A stretch of DNA of 9,918 nt from an uncultured Candidatus Melainabacteria bacterium (GTDB taxonomy: Bacteria > Cyanobacteriota > Vampirovibrionia > Gastranaerophilales > Gastranaerophilaceae): NCBI GenBank assembly GCA_934717895.1, contig CAKUZO010000065.1, positions 1 to 9,918 of the forward strand, in the 5' to 3' direction. The notes beneath the pieces were generated by a model. It was not told the DNA's origin. It worked only from the letters and a program-made list of their open reading frames with translations, and made no database searches. Of the stretch, positions 1 to 6,707 are shown in pieces. Position 1 is the stretch's first letter, and every line of letters begins with the position of its first letter. The translations under genes were made by a program, and so were the position numbers.

Positions 1-18
1 CAACTGAGCTATTGCGGC
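1..18 (-). tRNA. tRNA gene, 5' end only (cut by window edge)
   Basis: Read on the minus strand from 18 down to 1, the sequence is GCCGCAA-TA-GCTC-AGTTG. This fits the 5' part of a canonical tRNA: a 7-nt acceptor strand, U8, A9, the D-stem GCUC, and A14 G15 U U G of the D-loop. The anticodon, T-arm and 3' acceptor lie outside the window, so the amino acid cannot be named. The call is inferred from only 18 nt of consensus match. It is strengthened by the second copy of the same 5' end at 101-128. Confidence 0.6.
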
Positions 19-128
19 ATATTCTATTTAATTTTCTTTGGAGTTGGTAGAGCAAGCTCTACGTCAATTTGAACTCCGTTCCGTTGTCACTCCACTTGGG
101 GAGCTATTGCGGCATATTCTATTTAATT
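6..128 (-). repeat. 28-bp direct repeat pair: duplicated tRNA leader plus tRNA 5' end
   Basis: Positions 6-33 and 101-128 are identical over 28 bp. On the minus strand each copy holds 15 nt of A/T-rich leader followed by the first 13 nt of the tRNA (GCCGCAATAGCTC). The copy at 101-128 does not continue as a tRNA: its D-loop lacks the conserved GG and no 3' acceptor strand (TTGCGGC) follows. Between the copies, GTAGAGC-AA-GCTCTAC (47-62) is nested inside GGAGTT (40-45) and AACTCC (72-77). The plus strand at 42-53 reads AGTTGGTAGAGC, which is a D-arm-like piece in inverted orientation. TTCTTTGGAGT also occurs twice (34-44 and 201-211). This is best read as tRNA-derived duplication debris. Confidence 0.6.
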
Positions 129-245
129 ATACATATTTGAGTTAAATAGAAAAGAAAACTATAAACTCAAAAAGTTTTTCAATTTGCGAGGCAACAAATA
201 TTCTTTGGAGTAAATGGAGTCAAATATTCAATTGCCACGTTTATA

Positions 246-273
246 ATTATACATACTGATTTTTTAGAGTCAA
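246..273 (-). promoter_or_regulatory. Strong sigma70-type promoter reading left, towards the tRNA
   Basis: On the minus strand, TTGACT (273-268) and TATAAT (251-246) are separated by 16 bp: 5/6 and 6/6 matches to consensus. The -35 begins only about 10 bp after the infC stop codon. The predicted transcript starts near 239 and would read through the pseudo-tRNA end into the tRNA at the window edge. The 12-bp string holding the -10 (TAATTATACATA on plus, 244-255) recurs at 124-135, next to the second tRNA leader copy. Confidence 0.55.
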
Positions 274-282
274 GAACTTTTT

Positions 283-825
283 TTATTGTGCACTCGGAGC
301 CACGTACAATGTGACGTTACGACCTTCCAATTGAGGCTTTTTCTCAATAACGACAGGCATGTTTTCCATGTCTTTCATAAATTTGTTAGCCAAGTCAAAA
401 GCTAGGTTTGAGTGTTGCATTTCTCGCCCTCTAAGCATAACGACGATTTTTACCTTGTTCCCTTGTGCGATGAACTTTTCTAAACTCTTTATTCTGACTT
501 GATAGTCATGCGTATCGATTTTGTAACGAATTTTGATTTCTTTAACATCGACTGTGTGTTGCTTTTTCTTTGCTTCTTTGGCTTTCTTTTCTAATTCGTA
601 TTTATATTTTCCGTAATTCAAAATTTTCGCAACCGGGGGTTCTTGGTTCGGATTTATTAAAACTAGGTCTAAATCTGCGTCATAAGCCATTTGTAGAGCT
701 TTTGATGTCGCTATAACTCCTAAGTTATCACCATTTTGATCAATTAATCTCACTTCTCGTGAGCGAATTCTTTCGTTCATAATCGCTTGGTTGTTACGAT
801 TGTTTCTGTTGTCGTTGTATGCTAT
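283..825 (-). CDS. infC: Translation initiation factor IF-3, probable AUA start
   Basis: IF-3 binds the 30S subunit, keeps 50S off and checks start-codon and initiator-tRNA pairing. The protein shows the N-terminal domain (NERIRSREVRLID... to ...EPPVAKILNYGKYKYE), a lysine-rich linker (KKAKEAKKKQ) and the C-terminal domain (VKEIKIR, HDYQVR, VKIVVMLRGREM, GRNVTLYVAP). The open frame reaches a GTG at 888, but that codon has no Shine-Dalgarno and lies at or upstream of the predicted promoters. The only good ribosome site, AGGAG at 838-834, sits 8 nt before an ATA codon at 825-823. Starting there gives 180 residues, the length of E. coli IF-3. The first in-frame ATG (780-778) would give 165 aa and has no Shine-Dalgarno. 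Rare start codons on infC are known to support IF-3 autoregulation. Family is certain; the start is inferred. The rpmI and rplT genes that often follow infC are not visible here. Confidence 0.93.
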   Translation of the reverse strand: MAYNDNRNNRNNQAIMNERIRSREVRLIDQNGDNLGVIATSKALQMAYDADLDLVLINPNQEPPVAKILNYGKYKYELEKKAKEAKKKQHTVDVKEIKIRYKIDTHDYQVRIKSLEKFIAQGNKVKIVVMLRGREMQHSNLAFDLANKFMKDMENMPVVIEKKPQLEGRNVTLYVAPSAQ

Positions 826-833
826 TGTTTTAT

Positions 834-838
834 CTCCT
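834..838 (-). promoter_or_regulatory. Ribosome binding site that decides the infC AUA start
   Basis: AGGAG on the minus strand lies 8 nt upstream of the ATA at 825-823. No comparable site precedes the GTG at 888 or the ATG at 780. Confidence 0.65.
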
Positions 839-856
839 ATGTTAGTCTTTACATCT

Positions 857-916
857 GTTATACTAGCACAAAAGAACTTTTTTCGCACATTTTAACAAAT
901 AAAAAAATTGTAACAA
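857..916 (-). promoter_or_regulatory. infC promoter region, two candidate promoters
   Basis: Candidate one is TTGTTA (916-911), 16 bp, then TAAAAT (894-889), with a start near 882. Candidate two is an extended -10, TGC followed by TAGTAT (868-860), with a start near 853. Either would leave the GTG at 888 outside the transcript and support the downstream AUA start with a 5' leader of about 28-57 nt. Judged by consensus match only. Confidence 0.4.
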
Positions 917-1019
917 AGTGTAAAGTTGAATTTTTTACGGTAAAAACTCGCTCATGTCTTGCGATTTGCCGATTTCTTACTAATAAGTCTGTTAAAGTTT
1001 TTGGGAAATTAATCCGTTA

Positions 1020-1025
1020 TATAAT
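1020..1025 (+). promoter_or_regulatory. -10 element for the 48-aa small gene
   Basis: A perfect TATAAT lies 36 bp before the start codon at 1062. No good -35 is seen at 16-18 bp; the best is a T-rich stretch at 997-1002. It is divergent from the infC promoters. Confidence 0.4.
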
Positions 1026-1061
1026 TTGTGAACAACGGGACATAAAAATAAGGAGTTATGT

Positions 1062-1208
1062 ATGGCGGACTTGAAAGAAGAAAACAATGTTACAGAGGTC
1101 TTTTTAGACTTGAACAATGGAGAATATTTGCAATTTGATATGACTCTTCCATTGCAAATTTTATTTGATGACGTTATGAATTTTGTATCAAAAACAGATT
1201 TAGATTGA
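1062..1208 (+). CDS. Small acidic protein of unknown function, 48 aa
   Basis: I do not recognise this protein. ATG at 1062 is preceded by AGGAG (1051-1055) with a 6-nt gap, a perfect -10 lies upstream and an intrinsic terminator follows at 1243-1275, so it has all the signals of a self-standing gene. The product has 48 residues: it begins MADLKEENNVTEVFLDLNNG and ends NFVSKTDLD. It carries about 11 acidic and only 2 basic residues. The middle has alternating hydrophobic residues (EYLQFDMTLPLQILFDDVMNF split over two likely strands/helix), suggesting a small folded domain rather than a membrane peptide. There is no signal peptide. Its place beside infC could mean a link to translation, but nothing in the sequence shows that. 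Confidence 0.6.
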   Translation: MADLKEENNVTEVFLDLNNGEYLQFDMTLPLQILFDDVMNFVSKTDLD

Positions 1209-1242
1209 TTTAACTAACCTACTACTACTTTTATTTTTTTAC

Positions 1243-1275
1243 AGAGCCGATTATTATTTAATTCGACTCTTTTTT
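1243..1275 (+). terminator. Rho-independent terminator after the 48-aa gene
   Basis: AGAG-C-CGA (1243-1250) pairs with TCG-A-CTCT (1263-1270), with one internal C/A mismatch and an A/T-rich loop. Six T residues (1270-1275) follow. The stem is modest but the tail is clear. Confidence 0.65.
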
Positions 1276-1349
1276 GTTACAATATATAGTAAAATGTGGA
1301 TTTTCATGTAATAATATAGTTATTAAAATTGTTGTGAAGAGGGATATTT

Positions 1350-3467
1350 ATGAATAAATTTCTAAAAATAGCATGTGTATTAACTCTGGGATTTGCCTCG
1401 GTAACTCCTTGTTTTGCAGGATTTAAAGAACATTTTGATCTTGGGCAGCAGTACCTGTCAAATTATCAATACTCAGGTGCAATTACAGAGTTTAAGAGTG
1501 CGTTAAAAATAAATTATTTAGATAATTCTGCAAGAATAGGGCTTGTAAATTCATACTTAGCTCGTGGAACTTATTATGCAAACAATGATAAAGACTACAA
1601 AAAAGCCGCTGACGACTACCGTGCAGCTCTTTTTTACCTAGTGTATTATCCGACTGCTAATCAAGTAAAAAACTCTTCTCAGGCAATTGTTCAGGTATCA
1701 TCAAATCTTAATCAGTGTTTGAATGAAATAAACTTTGATACATCAGCTCAAAATCGTTTTAATACAGCCAAACAGCTTCGTGCTGAGGGGAATTTTGCTG
1801 CGGCTGCTTATGAGTTTAATCAAGCTTTGTCAGATACAAGTTTGTTGAAAGAAAGTTTTCAGCAGACAGGCGACATTATGAAACTTCTCGGGAATGATAA
1901 TAAAGCAGTTGAATTTTATAGAAAAGCAGTTTCTGTCGCGCCGAATGATATACAATTGCGACTTTCTTATGCTAATATGTTGGACAAACTTGGGCAAGAA
2001 GAAGCTGCTGTCGAGGAGTACAATTTTATTTTGTCAAAAACCTCAGATGACAAAGACATTTTATACTCATTGGAAAGAATTTATAAGAGAAAATTAGAAG
2101 ATTCTCCAAACGATGCGTCTATAACAGCCAACCTCGGTGCAATAATGCAGAAGGAAGGTAATTTTGATGAAGCATTAAGATATTACTCGAAATCGGAATA
2201 CTTGGATCCTTCAAATACAAATACCAGATTGAATACCGGAACTTTGTATCAGCAAAAAGGTGATTACAAGACTGCAATTGCAGCTTACGATTCTATCTTG
2301 ATTACAAATCCGGATAATGTTCAGGCAAATTTGTACAAGGCGCAATCTCTTTCGTCTATGGGTGATAAAAAAGGTGCATTAGAGCTTTACAAAAAGGTTA
2401 TGGCTCTTGAACCTGATAATGATGCGGCACGAGATAGTGTAATTGATATGTTGAAAAGTACAATGACAGTTGCACAGTTTGCAGATTATGTAAAGAAAAA
2501 CAATCCTGATAATGCTGCTGATTTGCTGTATAGTTACGCTTTGGACTTGCATAAGCAAAATAAACTTTCTGATGCGATAAATTTATATGGAGAAGTTATA
2601 AGGTTAAATTCAACAAATTCTGAGGCTTATGTAAATTTGGCGATTGCACAAGGGCAGGAGAAAAATTATGGTGCAGCTTTGGAAACATTAAATGCTGCAA
2701 AAATGAAATTTTCAAATAATTCTCAAATTGCAGATGCGGAAAAATCTATTAAAGCCCAAGCAACAGATGAAAAGTTAGAGCTTGCTTCAAATTATTACAA
2801 TAATAAAGATTACCAAAATGCGATTAATGAATACTTGAAAATTACGCCGGCGACAGCAGATACTATGCTTGGAGTTGCGTCAGCTTATCAAAATTTAAAT
2901 AATACAGAAAAAGCGATTGAATATTATAAACAGGCATTAAATTTAGCTCCGACGAATTCTGACATTGCTTTTTATATCGCGTCTTTGTATGCGGATAAAG
3001 AGGATATGGAGAATGCAAAAACTTTTGCAGAAAAATCGCTTGCATTAAATAAAACGAATAAACAAGCTCAGGATTTACTAAAAAGTATAGCGGATAATGT
3101 TGAAGCTCAAAATTTAGACAAAGCTATTGCTCTTTTTGATGGTGAAAAATATAATGAGAGTTTGGTTTTGTTAAATCAAATATTATCTAAAAACGCTAAA
3201 AATACTTATGCTTTGTATTATCGTGGAATGATTTATGATACTCAGAAAAAATATAATGAAGCGATTGCTGATTATAAAAAAGCTATATTGAGTAATCCTG
3301 ACTTAGCGATTGTCAATTACTTAATTGGTGTTGATTATGATATGTTGGAACAGTATAAAAATGCAATGTCTTACTATAAGGCTTTTACTGCAACATATTC
3401 AGAGGACGACGATTATTCAAAATATGCAAAAACAAGAATTGGTGAGTTAGCCCCTTATGTCAAATAG
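1350..3467 (+). CDS. Exported tetratricopeptide-repeat (TPR) protein, 705 aa
   Basis: The N-terminus is a Sec signal peptide: MNKF-LK, a hydrophobic core, and cleavage probably after CFA at residue 23. No lipobox cysteine is seen. The rest is built from about 15 TPR units of some 34 residues, recognisable by GDYKTAIAAYDSILITNPDN, KKGALELYKKVMALEPDN, EKAIEYYKQALNLAPTN and NEAIADYKKAILSNPDL. TPR solenoids bind other proteins; the exported location suggests a periplasmic or envelope scaffold, but the partner is not visible. The start ATG has GAGGGA just upstream. No convincing promoter was found between the 1275 terminator and the gene, although A/T-rich -10-like strings occur at 1285-1317. Its last 11 bp overlap dusB, implying co-transcription. 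A specific name (for example BamD- or YfgC-like) cannot be justified. Confidence 0.85.
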   Translation: MNKFLKIACVLTLGFASVTPCFAGFKEHFDLGQQYLSNYQYSGAITEFKSALKINYLDNSARIGLVNSYLARGTYYANNDKDYKKAADDYRAALFYLVYYPTANQVKNSSQAIVQVSSNLNQCLNEINFDTSAQNRFNTAKQLRAEGNFAAAAYEFNQALSDTSLLKESFQQTGDIMKLLGNDNKAVEFYRKAVSVAPNDIQLRLSYANMLDKLGQEEAAVEEYNFILSKTSDDKDILYSLERIYKRKLEDSPNDASITANLGAIMQKEGNFDEALRYYSKSEYLDPSNTNTRLNTGTLYQQKGDYKTAIAAYDSILITNPDNVQANLYKAQSLSSMGDKKGALELYKKVMALEPDNDAARDSVIDMLKSTMTVAQFADYVKKNNPDNAADLLYSYALDLHKQNKLSDAINLYGEVIRLNSTNSEAYVNLAIAQGQEKNYGAALETLNAAKMKFSNNSQIADAEKSIKAQATDEKLELASNYYNNKDYQNAINEYLKITPATADTMLGVASAYQNLNNTEKAIEYYKQALNLAPTNSDIAFYIASLYADKEDMENAKTFAEKSLALNKTNKQAQDLLKSIADNVEAQNLDKAIALFDGEKYNESLVLLNQILSKNAKNTYALYYRGMIYDTQKKYNEAIADYKKAILSNPDLAIVNYLIGVDYDMLEQYKNAMSYYKAFTATYSEDDDYSKYAKTRIGELAPYVK

Positions 3468-4431
3468 TAAAGTTTTAACATTAATACAATCAAGAGTTTC
3501 CCTTGCTCCGATGGCAGGAATTACAGATTATGTCTTGCGTACGCTTGTCCGCAAGTATTCAAAAAACGCGCTTTTGACAACAGAGATGATAAGTTCTGAA
3601 TATTTGGCTCAAACTATTAATGGACGAAGTGGTGTTGAAATTTTGAAACGAGATGAAAATCATTCTCCGATTTCGTACCAAATCAGTGGACATAAACCTG
3701 AAATGATGCGGAAGGCTGCTGAGTTTTTAACACAATATGCTGATATGATTGATATAAATATGGGCTGTCCAGTAAAAAAAGTTGTTGGCGGACAAGACGG
3801 TGCTGCATTAATGCGAACTCCTGAATTGGCGGCGGATTTGGTACGTGCTGTAAAAGATGGTACAGATAAACCTGTAAGTGTGAAATTCCGTCTTGGTTAT
3901 ACAGCAAGTGAAATGAATTATGTTGAGTTTGGACAGGCAATGCAAGATGCCGGTGCGGAATTTATTACAATCCATGGACGGACTCGCTCTCAAATGTATA
4001 CAGGACATGCTGATTGGGCAAAAATAAAAGCCTTAAAAGAAAATGTCGACATACCGGTTTTTGCAAACGGAGATATTACATCAATTGAAGACGCTATTGA
4101 GTGTTTGGAACTGTCTTGTGCAGACGGGGTTGCAATCGGACGTGGAGCAATTGGGGATCCGACCTTGATTGCGAGAATTGAACATTATTTGAAAACAGGA
4201 GAAAAACTTCCTATTCCGCCACTTGAAGAACGAGTTGAGATGTTGAAATTTCATCTTGATGAAGAGATAAAATTACGAGGAGAAAATGTCGCAATAAAAT
4301 TTATGCGAAAATTTTATCCGTATTACTTAGCCGGATTTAAAAATGCAAAAGTTCTTCGCTCAAAACTTGTTCTTGAAGAAGATTATAACAAAATTATTGA
4401 ACTTTTGGCACTAACAAAAACTGTTGTTTAA
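3457..4431 (+). CDS. dusB: tRNA-dihydrouridine synthase, DusB/NifR3 family
   Basis: This FMN enzyme reduces uridine to dihydrouridine in the tRNA D-loop, using NAD(P)H. The 324-aa protein has the family landmarks in order: LAPMAGITDYVLR (about residues 16-28) at the barrel start; INMGCPVKKVVGG with the catalytic cysteine at residue 104; SVKFRLGY; FITIHGRTRSQMYTGHADW; FANGDI; and GVAIGRGAIGDP for FMN phosphate binding. Length matches DusB. The start ATG lies inside the last codons of the TPR gene (11-bp overlap). Its nearest Shine-Dalgarno-like string, GGTGAG at 3441-3446, is rather far away, so translational coupling to the TPR gene is likely. dusB converges with the GGDEF gene. The DusB subfamily label rests on general resemblance. 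Confidence 0.93.
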   Translation: MSNSKVLTLIQSRVSLAPMAGITDYVLRTLVRKYSKNALLTTEMISSEYLAQTINGRSGVEILKRDENHSPISYQISGHKPEMMRKAAEFLTQYADMIDINMGCPVKKVVGGQDGAALMRTPELAADLVRAVKDGTDKPVSVKFRLGYTASEMNYVEFGQAMQDAGAEFITIHGRTRSQMYTGHADWAKIKALKENVDIPVFANGDITSIEDAIECLELSCADGVAIGRGAIGDPTLIARIEHYLKTGEKLPIPPLEERVEMLKFHLDEEIKLRGENVAIKFMRKFYPYYLAGFKNAKVLRSKLVLEEDYNKIIELLALTKTVV

Positions 4432-4529
4432 GTAATTACGAAGTCGTCACTCTGTGAATGAGTTTTTTGAACCGAAAGAACCTAGCTAATATTTACAAAT
4501 AAAATATTTGTAATAGATTAATTACTTAA
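4428..4529. repeat. 11-bp inverted repeat spanning two convergent stop codons, with internal hairpin
   Basis: TTAAGTAATTA (4428-4438) and TAATTACTTAA (4519-4529) are exact inverted copies. Each carries the stop codon of one convergent gene: dusB TAA at 4429-4431 and the cyclase TAA at 4524-4522. Between them is a second perfect hairpin, TTACAAATA-AAA-TATTTGTAA (4493-4513), without a U-tract on either side. A weak ACTC/GAGT stem (4449-4463) is followed by TTTTTT (4463-4468) on plus. Together these may serve as a bidirectional transcription end, but no element is a textbook terminator. Confidence 0.4.
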
Positions 4530-6291
4530 CCTGATTTCTACCGTTATTCTTGGCTTCGTATAATTTTTTGTCGGCTGCTTCGATGATTTTTTGAGCGGTA
4601 TCTCCATCAAACGGGAATGTTGCAACTCCAAGACTTATTGTAACTCCTGTTTCTTTGTCTCCAATAAGTTTGAATTTTTTCTCAGCAACTCGGTTGCAAA
4701 TTTTTTGAGCAGTTGTAAAAGCTTCGTCTTTTATTGTGTTTGGTAAAATTATACTCATTTCTTCGCCACCATATCTGCAAACAATATCAGTGGAACGAAC
4801 ATTTTTCTTTAATGTTTGTGCAACTTGGCGTAAAACAGCATCACCTGATTGGTGTCCGAATGTGTCGTTAAATTTTTTGAAGAAATCAATATCTATTATA
4901 ATTAGTGAAAAATTAGTGCTGTAACGTTTTGCTTGTTCAACTTGCATTCTGATTTGTTCTTGAAAATATCTGTGGTTATAAAGTTCTGTCAAACCATCAG
5001 TAGTCGCCAATTTATATTGTTGCTCAAAATCTCTTGATTTAACCAAGTATTTTCCGATATATGCAAGAGTAAATGCTGCAATTGAAAAAATTAGCGGATA
5101 AATTAATTCCAACCATAAGTTTTCAAATCTTAAAGCATAATATGAAATCAAAATATAGATAAAATATGTAGATAAAGACATCATAGATGCCGTAAATGCA
5201 GAATTTACGCGACTTACAACAGATGCAATCAATAATGCCAAAAGCAAACTAAGTGCAATTGTGTAGCCTCTGTCAACTTTTTTGATAAAATTATTATCAA
5301 TAATGTTGTTTAAATATGTGGCTTGAACTTCTACGCCAGGGAAAATTTTATCTGTTGGGACGGTTTTGATATCGAATAGGCTTGATGCCGTTGTTCCAAA
5401 GTATATAATTTTGTTAGAAAAATCGTAATCAAGTTCTGTTCTTTCGCCATTTACAGCTTTAATTAGCTTGTATATCGGAATATAAGTGTAAGTGCCTGCC
5501 GGGCCGTACCAGTTTAAAATCGCACTGCCGTCTTTATCAATAAAGATTTTTCGCTCAGAGTTAATCACAAAATCGGAGTGTTTGTCGATTTCAAAAGAAT
5601 TCTGAGTTTCTCCAAGATAATCAAGTCCGACTTTCAGAGCCAGTTGTGGGTAAAAATCGTTTTTATATTTAATGATAACGGGCATTTTTCTTAAAATTCC
5701 GTCGTCAGAGCGAGAAACATTTATTATACCTAGATTTGAAGTTGCGTCAATTATGCCCTGTAATATTTTTCGACAGTTCGTGTAAGTCAATTCCGAAAAA
5801 TCTGTTTTTGAATTATTGGTTATGTTAAAAGTTAGTTTTGATGGTAGTTGTGGCGGTGTTCTCAAATCTTCTGATTGGTTATCAAAATTCATTGATGTGT
5901 ATAAATTTTTGTATTTTTTAAAAGTGTTTATTAATGCTGCATCTGCGTCGTTTGAGCTCTTTAAAGATTTAACAAACATAAGGTCAAACACAATTGAGCG
6001 AGGGCTTTGTTTTTCTAAATAATTTACGATTTTGGCATAAGTATCTCTTGGAAGTGGCCATTCTCCGTAATTATCCAGTATGTATTCGTAACTGGCGTCA
6101 TCAATTGCAACAATAACAATATCTTGACTAGGCTTTTTGGTACCTTGATTAATTAATATTGTTTGTCTTAAATCGAATGTTCTGTTTTCAACAGTATCAA
6201 TAAAATATTTTAAATTAGCATTTTTTAAAATAAAAAACGAAAAAACTGCAAAAATAACCAAACAAAATGTATATAAAATCTTCTTAAACAT
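4522..6291 (-). CDS. Membrane diguanylate cyclase with CHASE2 sensor domain and GGDEF domain
   Basis: The N-terminal segment is one transmembrane helix (ILYTFCLVIFAVFSFFIL). It is followed by an extracytoplasmic CHASE2 domain (about 30-340) that begins RTFDLRQTILI and includes DIVIVAIDD and SPRSIVFDLMF. Three closely spaced membrane helices follow (about 345-415), then a cytoplasmic GGDEF domain. There, DGLTELYNHRYF, IIIDIDFFKKFND and FGHQSGD are present, and the active-site loop reads RYGGEEM (about residue 508). A product-inhibition I-site, RSTD, lies five residues before it. The expected reaction is 2 GTP to c-di-GMP, switched by an unknown external signal. The frame opens at a TTG (6300); I prefer ATG at 6291, although its GAGG is only 3 nt away, so the start is uncertain. 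A good promoter (6328-6356) supports either start. Final residues AKNNGRNQVK are typical for the family. Confidence 0.92.
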   Translation of the reverse strand: MFKKILYTFCLVIFAVFSFFILKNANLKYFIDTVENRTFDLRQTILINQGTKKPSQDIVIVAIDDASYEYILDNYGEWPLPRDTYAKIVNYLEKQSPRSIVFDLMFVKSLKSSNDADAALINTFKKYKNLYTSMNFDNQSEDLRTPPQLPSKLTFNITNNSKTDFSELTYTNCRKILQGIIDATSNLGIINVSRSDDGILRKMPVIIKYKNDFYPQLALKVGLDYLGETQNSFEIDKHSDFVINSERKIFIDKDGSAILNWYGPAGTYTYIPIYKLIKAVNGERTELDYDFSNKIIYFGTTASSLFDIKTVPTDKIFPGVEVQATYLNNIIDNNFIKKVDRGYTIALSLLLALLIASVVSRVNSAFTASMMSLSTYFIYILISYYALRFENLWLELIYPLIFSIAAFTLAYIGKYLVKSRDFEQQYKLATTDGLTELYNHRYFQEQIRMQVEQAKRYSTNFSLIIIDIDFFKKFNDTFGHQSGDAVLRQVAQTLKKNVRSTDIVCRYGGEEMSIILPNTIKDEAFTTAQKICNRVAEKKFKLIGDKETGVTISLGVATFPFDGDTAQKIIEAADKKLYEAKNNGRNQVK

Positions 6292-6327
6292 AGCCCTCAA
6301 TCTTCTAACTTAACATATTTATAAATA

Positions 6328-6356
6328 AGTATAGTAAAATTGAGAGAATTTTGCAA
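6328..6356 (-). promoter_or_regulatory. Promoter of the CHASE2-GGDEF gene
   Basis: TTGCAA (6356-6351), 17 bp, TATACT (6333-6328) on the minus strand. The predicted start is near 6321, giving a leader of about 30 nt. It fits exactly into the gap after the 54-aa ORF stop (6363). Confidence 0.6.
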
Positions 6357-6362
6357 GGTGAT

Positions 6363-6527
6363 TTAAGAATTTGTAGACAAACTTTTTACGATTTCGCGGT
6401 TGCTGATATTTTTTAAGATAAATTGTTTTTCAAGGATAAAGTTATTAACTTTTAAAATTTCTGTTGAATATGACAATTCTTCTGGATTTTGTAAATATCT
6501 TAGCAAACATTGTTCGTGTAAATTCAT
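6363..6527 (-). CDS. Possible small protein of unknown function, 54 aa
   Basis: I do not recognise this protein. It is read from ATG at 6527 with AGGTGA (6536-6531) upstream; that string pairs with the TCACCT of the 16S rRNA tail, and the 3-nt gap is right for that register. It encodes 54 residues beginning MNLHEQCLLRYLQNPEELSY and ending EIVKSLSTNS. The composition is mixed polar/hydrophobic with likely helices, and there is no signal peptide or membrane helix. It lies on the same strand as the cyclase, and its stop is 7 bp before the cyclase -35, a tidy arrangement that favours a real gene. No clear promoter was found upstream. The opposite-strand frame at 6464-6688 is competing but has poor protein character. 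Confidence 0.45.
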   Translation of the reverse strand: MNLHEQCLLRYLQNPEELSYSTEILKVNNFILEKQFILKNISNREIVKSLSTNS

Positions 6528-6619
6528 CTCTCACCTATATAAAAAATTTAAATAACTTATACATTATGACAATATTAAGAAAAATTAACATCAAACAAAT
6601 GCATGAGATTTATTTAAAC

Positions 6620-6648
6620 TTGCACTTTTTTTATTTCTGTTGTATCAT
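6620..6648 (+). promoter_or_regulatory. Candidate rpmE promoter
   Basis: TTGCAC (6620-6625), 17 bp, TATCAT (6643-6648). The -10 is 5/6 but the -35 only partial. It gives a leader of about 53 nt before rpmE. No gene is supported on the plus strand between 6301 and 6707; the rest of that stretch is A/T-rich spacer opposite the 54-aa ORF. I saw no clear L31 operator or other structured motif in it. Confidence 0.45.
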
Positions 6649-6707
6649 ATATATAGTCGAATTATTAAAATCAAGTTTGGAATCTTGAGAAAAGAAAGAG
6701 GTAAATA

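Noticed and set aside
163..179. AAACT-CAAAA-AGTTT followed by T residues as a terminator
   Set aside because: The stem is only five A/T-rich pairs and no plus-strand gene ends before it. For infC transcripts the tail is on the wrong side.
826..888. GTG start at 888 for infC
   Set aside because: It has no Shine-Dalgarno, lies at or upstream of the predicted transcript starts, and would add 21 residues unlike the family N-terminus.
787..1074. 95-aa plus-strand frame
   Set aside because: It runs antisense to the infC start and through the divergent promoter region, has low-complexity hydrophobic content and no ribosome site.
6464..6688. 74-aa plus-strand frame before rpmE
   Set aside because: It has no ribosome site, overlaps the rpmE promoter candidate and lies opposite the better-supported 54-aa minus-strand ORF.
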